The notes under the pieces: model-generated
What the model was told of the DNA's origin: nothing
Seen by the model: the letters and a program-made list of their open reading frames with translations, nothing else
The model's database searches: none
Shown here: piece by piece, positions 36,284 to 36,441 of the stretch
Layout of the letters: each line of letters begins with the position of its first letter
How positions within the stretch are numbered: the stretch's first letter is position 1
Program-made: the position numbers and the translations under genes
From: a virus
IMG/VR virus record: IMGVR_UViG_3300037247_001858
Location: 1-36,441 of that record
Length of the DNA stretch: 36,441 nt
Direction: 5' to 3' (one strand)

Positions 36284-36441
36284 CTACGTCTCTTGAATGT
36301 CCACAGCCTTGATGTCCTCCACCCGAATAATGAACGTTTCCCGTTTGCGATCGGCCAGATTGCGGAACCCGGTCAACTCAACAAAACGATCGTGTACCCC
36401 GTCAACAGATTGGAGGACATTCTTCAGGTCATTGTATTGAT
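36284..36441 (-). CDS. Leftward gene, C-terminal part only
   Basis: The frame is open from the right edge and ends at TAG 36286-36284. The visible 51 residues include QYNDLKNVLQSVDGVHDRF, VELTGFRNLADRKRETFIIR and VEDIKAVDI. The composition is protein-like, with helix and strand alternating; the antisense + strand frames are broken. The product is not identified. It shows that the next module runs leftwards. Confidence 0.6.
   Translation of the reverse strand, partial: QYNDLKNVLQSVDGVHDRFVELTGFRNLADRKRETFIIRVEDIKAVDIQET

Noticed and set aside
1-36441. Genome-wide recoding of TAG
   Set aside because: The amber in the AAA+ gene suggested it, but several well-defined genes (portal, adaptor, 306-aa internal protein) end in TAG immediately before the next start.
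1-36441. CRISPR array, insertion sequence or integrase
   Set aside because: No regularly spaced repeats, transposase-like or recombinase-like frames were found.

Overview
The window is part of the genome of a tailed dsDNA virus (Caudoviricetes) with short-tailed (podovirus-like) architecture. The evidence is a terminase large subunit, a portal, an acidic scaffold followed by a major capsid protein, a head-tail adaptor, a nozzle-like protein, three long helical or ejection-type internal proteins (the largest 1602 aa) and a set of tail or receptor-binding proteins, all in one + strand module. There are no rRNA or host housekeeping genes. The host cannot be identified; ribosome-binding sites of the GGAG/AGGAG type indicate a bacterial host.

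Region 1 (1-4704, minus strand) holds small early-type genes in two transcription units. Each unit starts at a sigma70-like promoter carrying the same GGAATTCC box against its -35 element (P1 about 4676-4704, P2 about 2106-2134). Unit P1 encodes a 117-aa protein, a 58-aa zinc-ribbon-like protein, an AAA+ clamp-loader-like ATPase interrupted by an in-frame amber codon, a 103-aa cysteine-rich protein, two micro-proteins (27 and 32 aa), a tRNA with an oversized anticodon loop, a 129-aa coiled-coil protein and a 69-aa XRE-type HTH regulator. Unit P2 encodes eight small proteins, including two paralogous pairs and one conserved phage protein broken by a one-base deletion. Most genes in this region are chained by 4-nt ATGA/GTGA overlaps.

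Region 2 (4705-6091) is the divergent control region: a candidate structured RNA with a T-tract, short direct repeats, dyads and two small + strand genes.

Region 3 (6092-36268, plus strand) is the packaging and virion module: a DNA-binding protein that is probably the small terminase, TerL, several small proteins, head-associated proteins, portal, scaffold, capsid, a LamG-like decoration candidate, an adaptor with inserted beta modules, paired paralogous beta proteins, nozzle-like protein, internal virion proteins, and LamG and fibre-like appendage proteins. Two copies of a roughly 120-nt structured RNA element, with conserved blocks and compensatory stem changes, sit before two of its genes (10561-10682 and 13851-13974). 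A 56-aa basic protein is encoded on the opposite strand in the only sizeable gap (30501-30671).

Region 4 (36284-end, minus strand) is the 3' part of another gene, so the next module runs towards the virion module. No lysis gene, integrase, polymerase or CRISPR array was seen. Functions beyond terminase, portal, capsid, AAA+ ATPase, HTH and LamG are inferred from fold-like patterns and gene order, without database searches.
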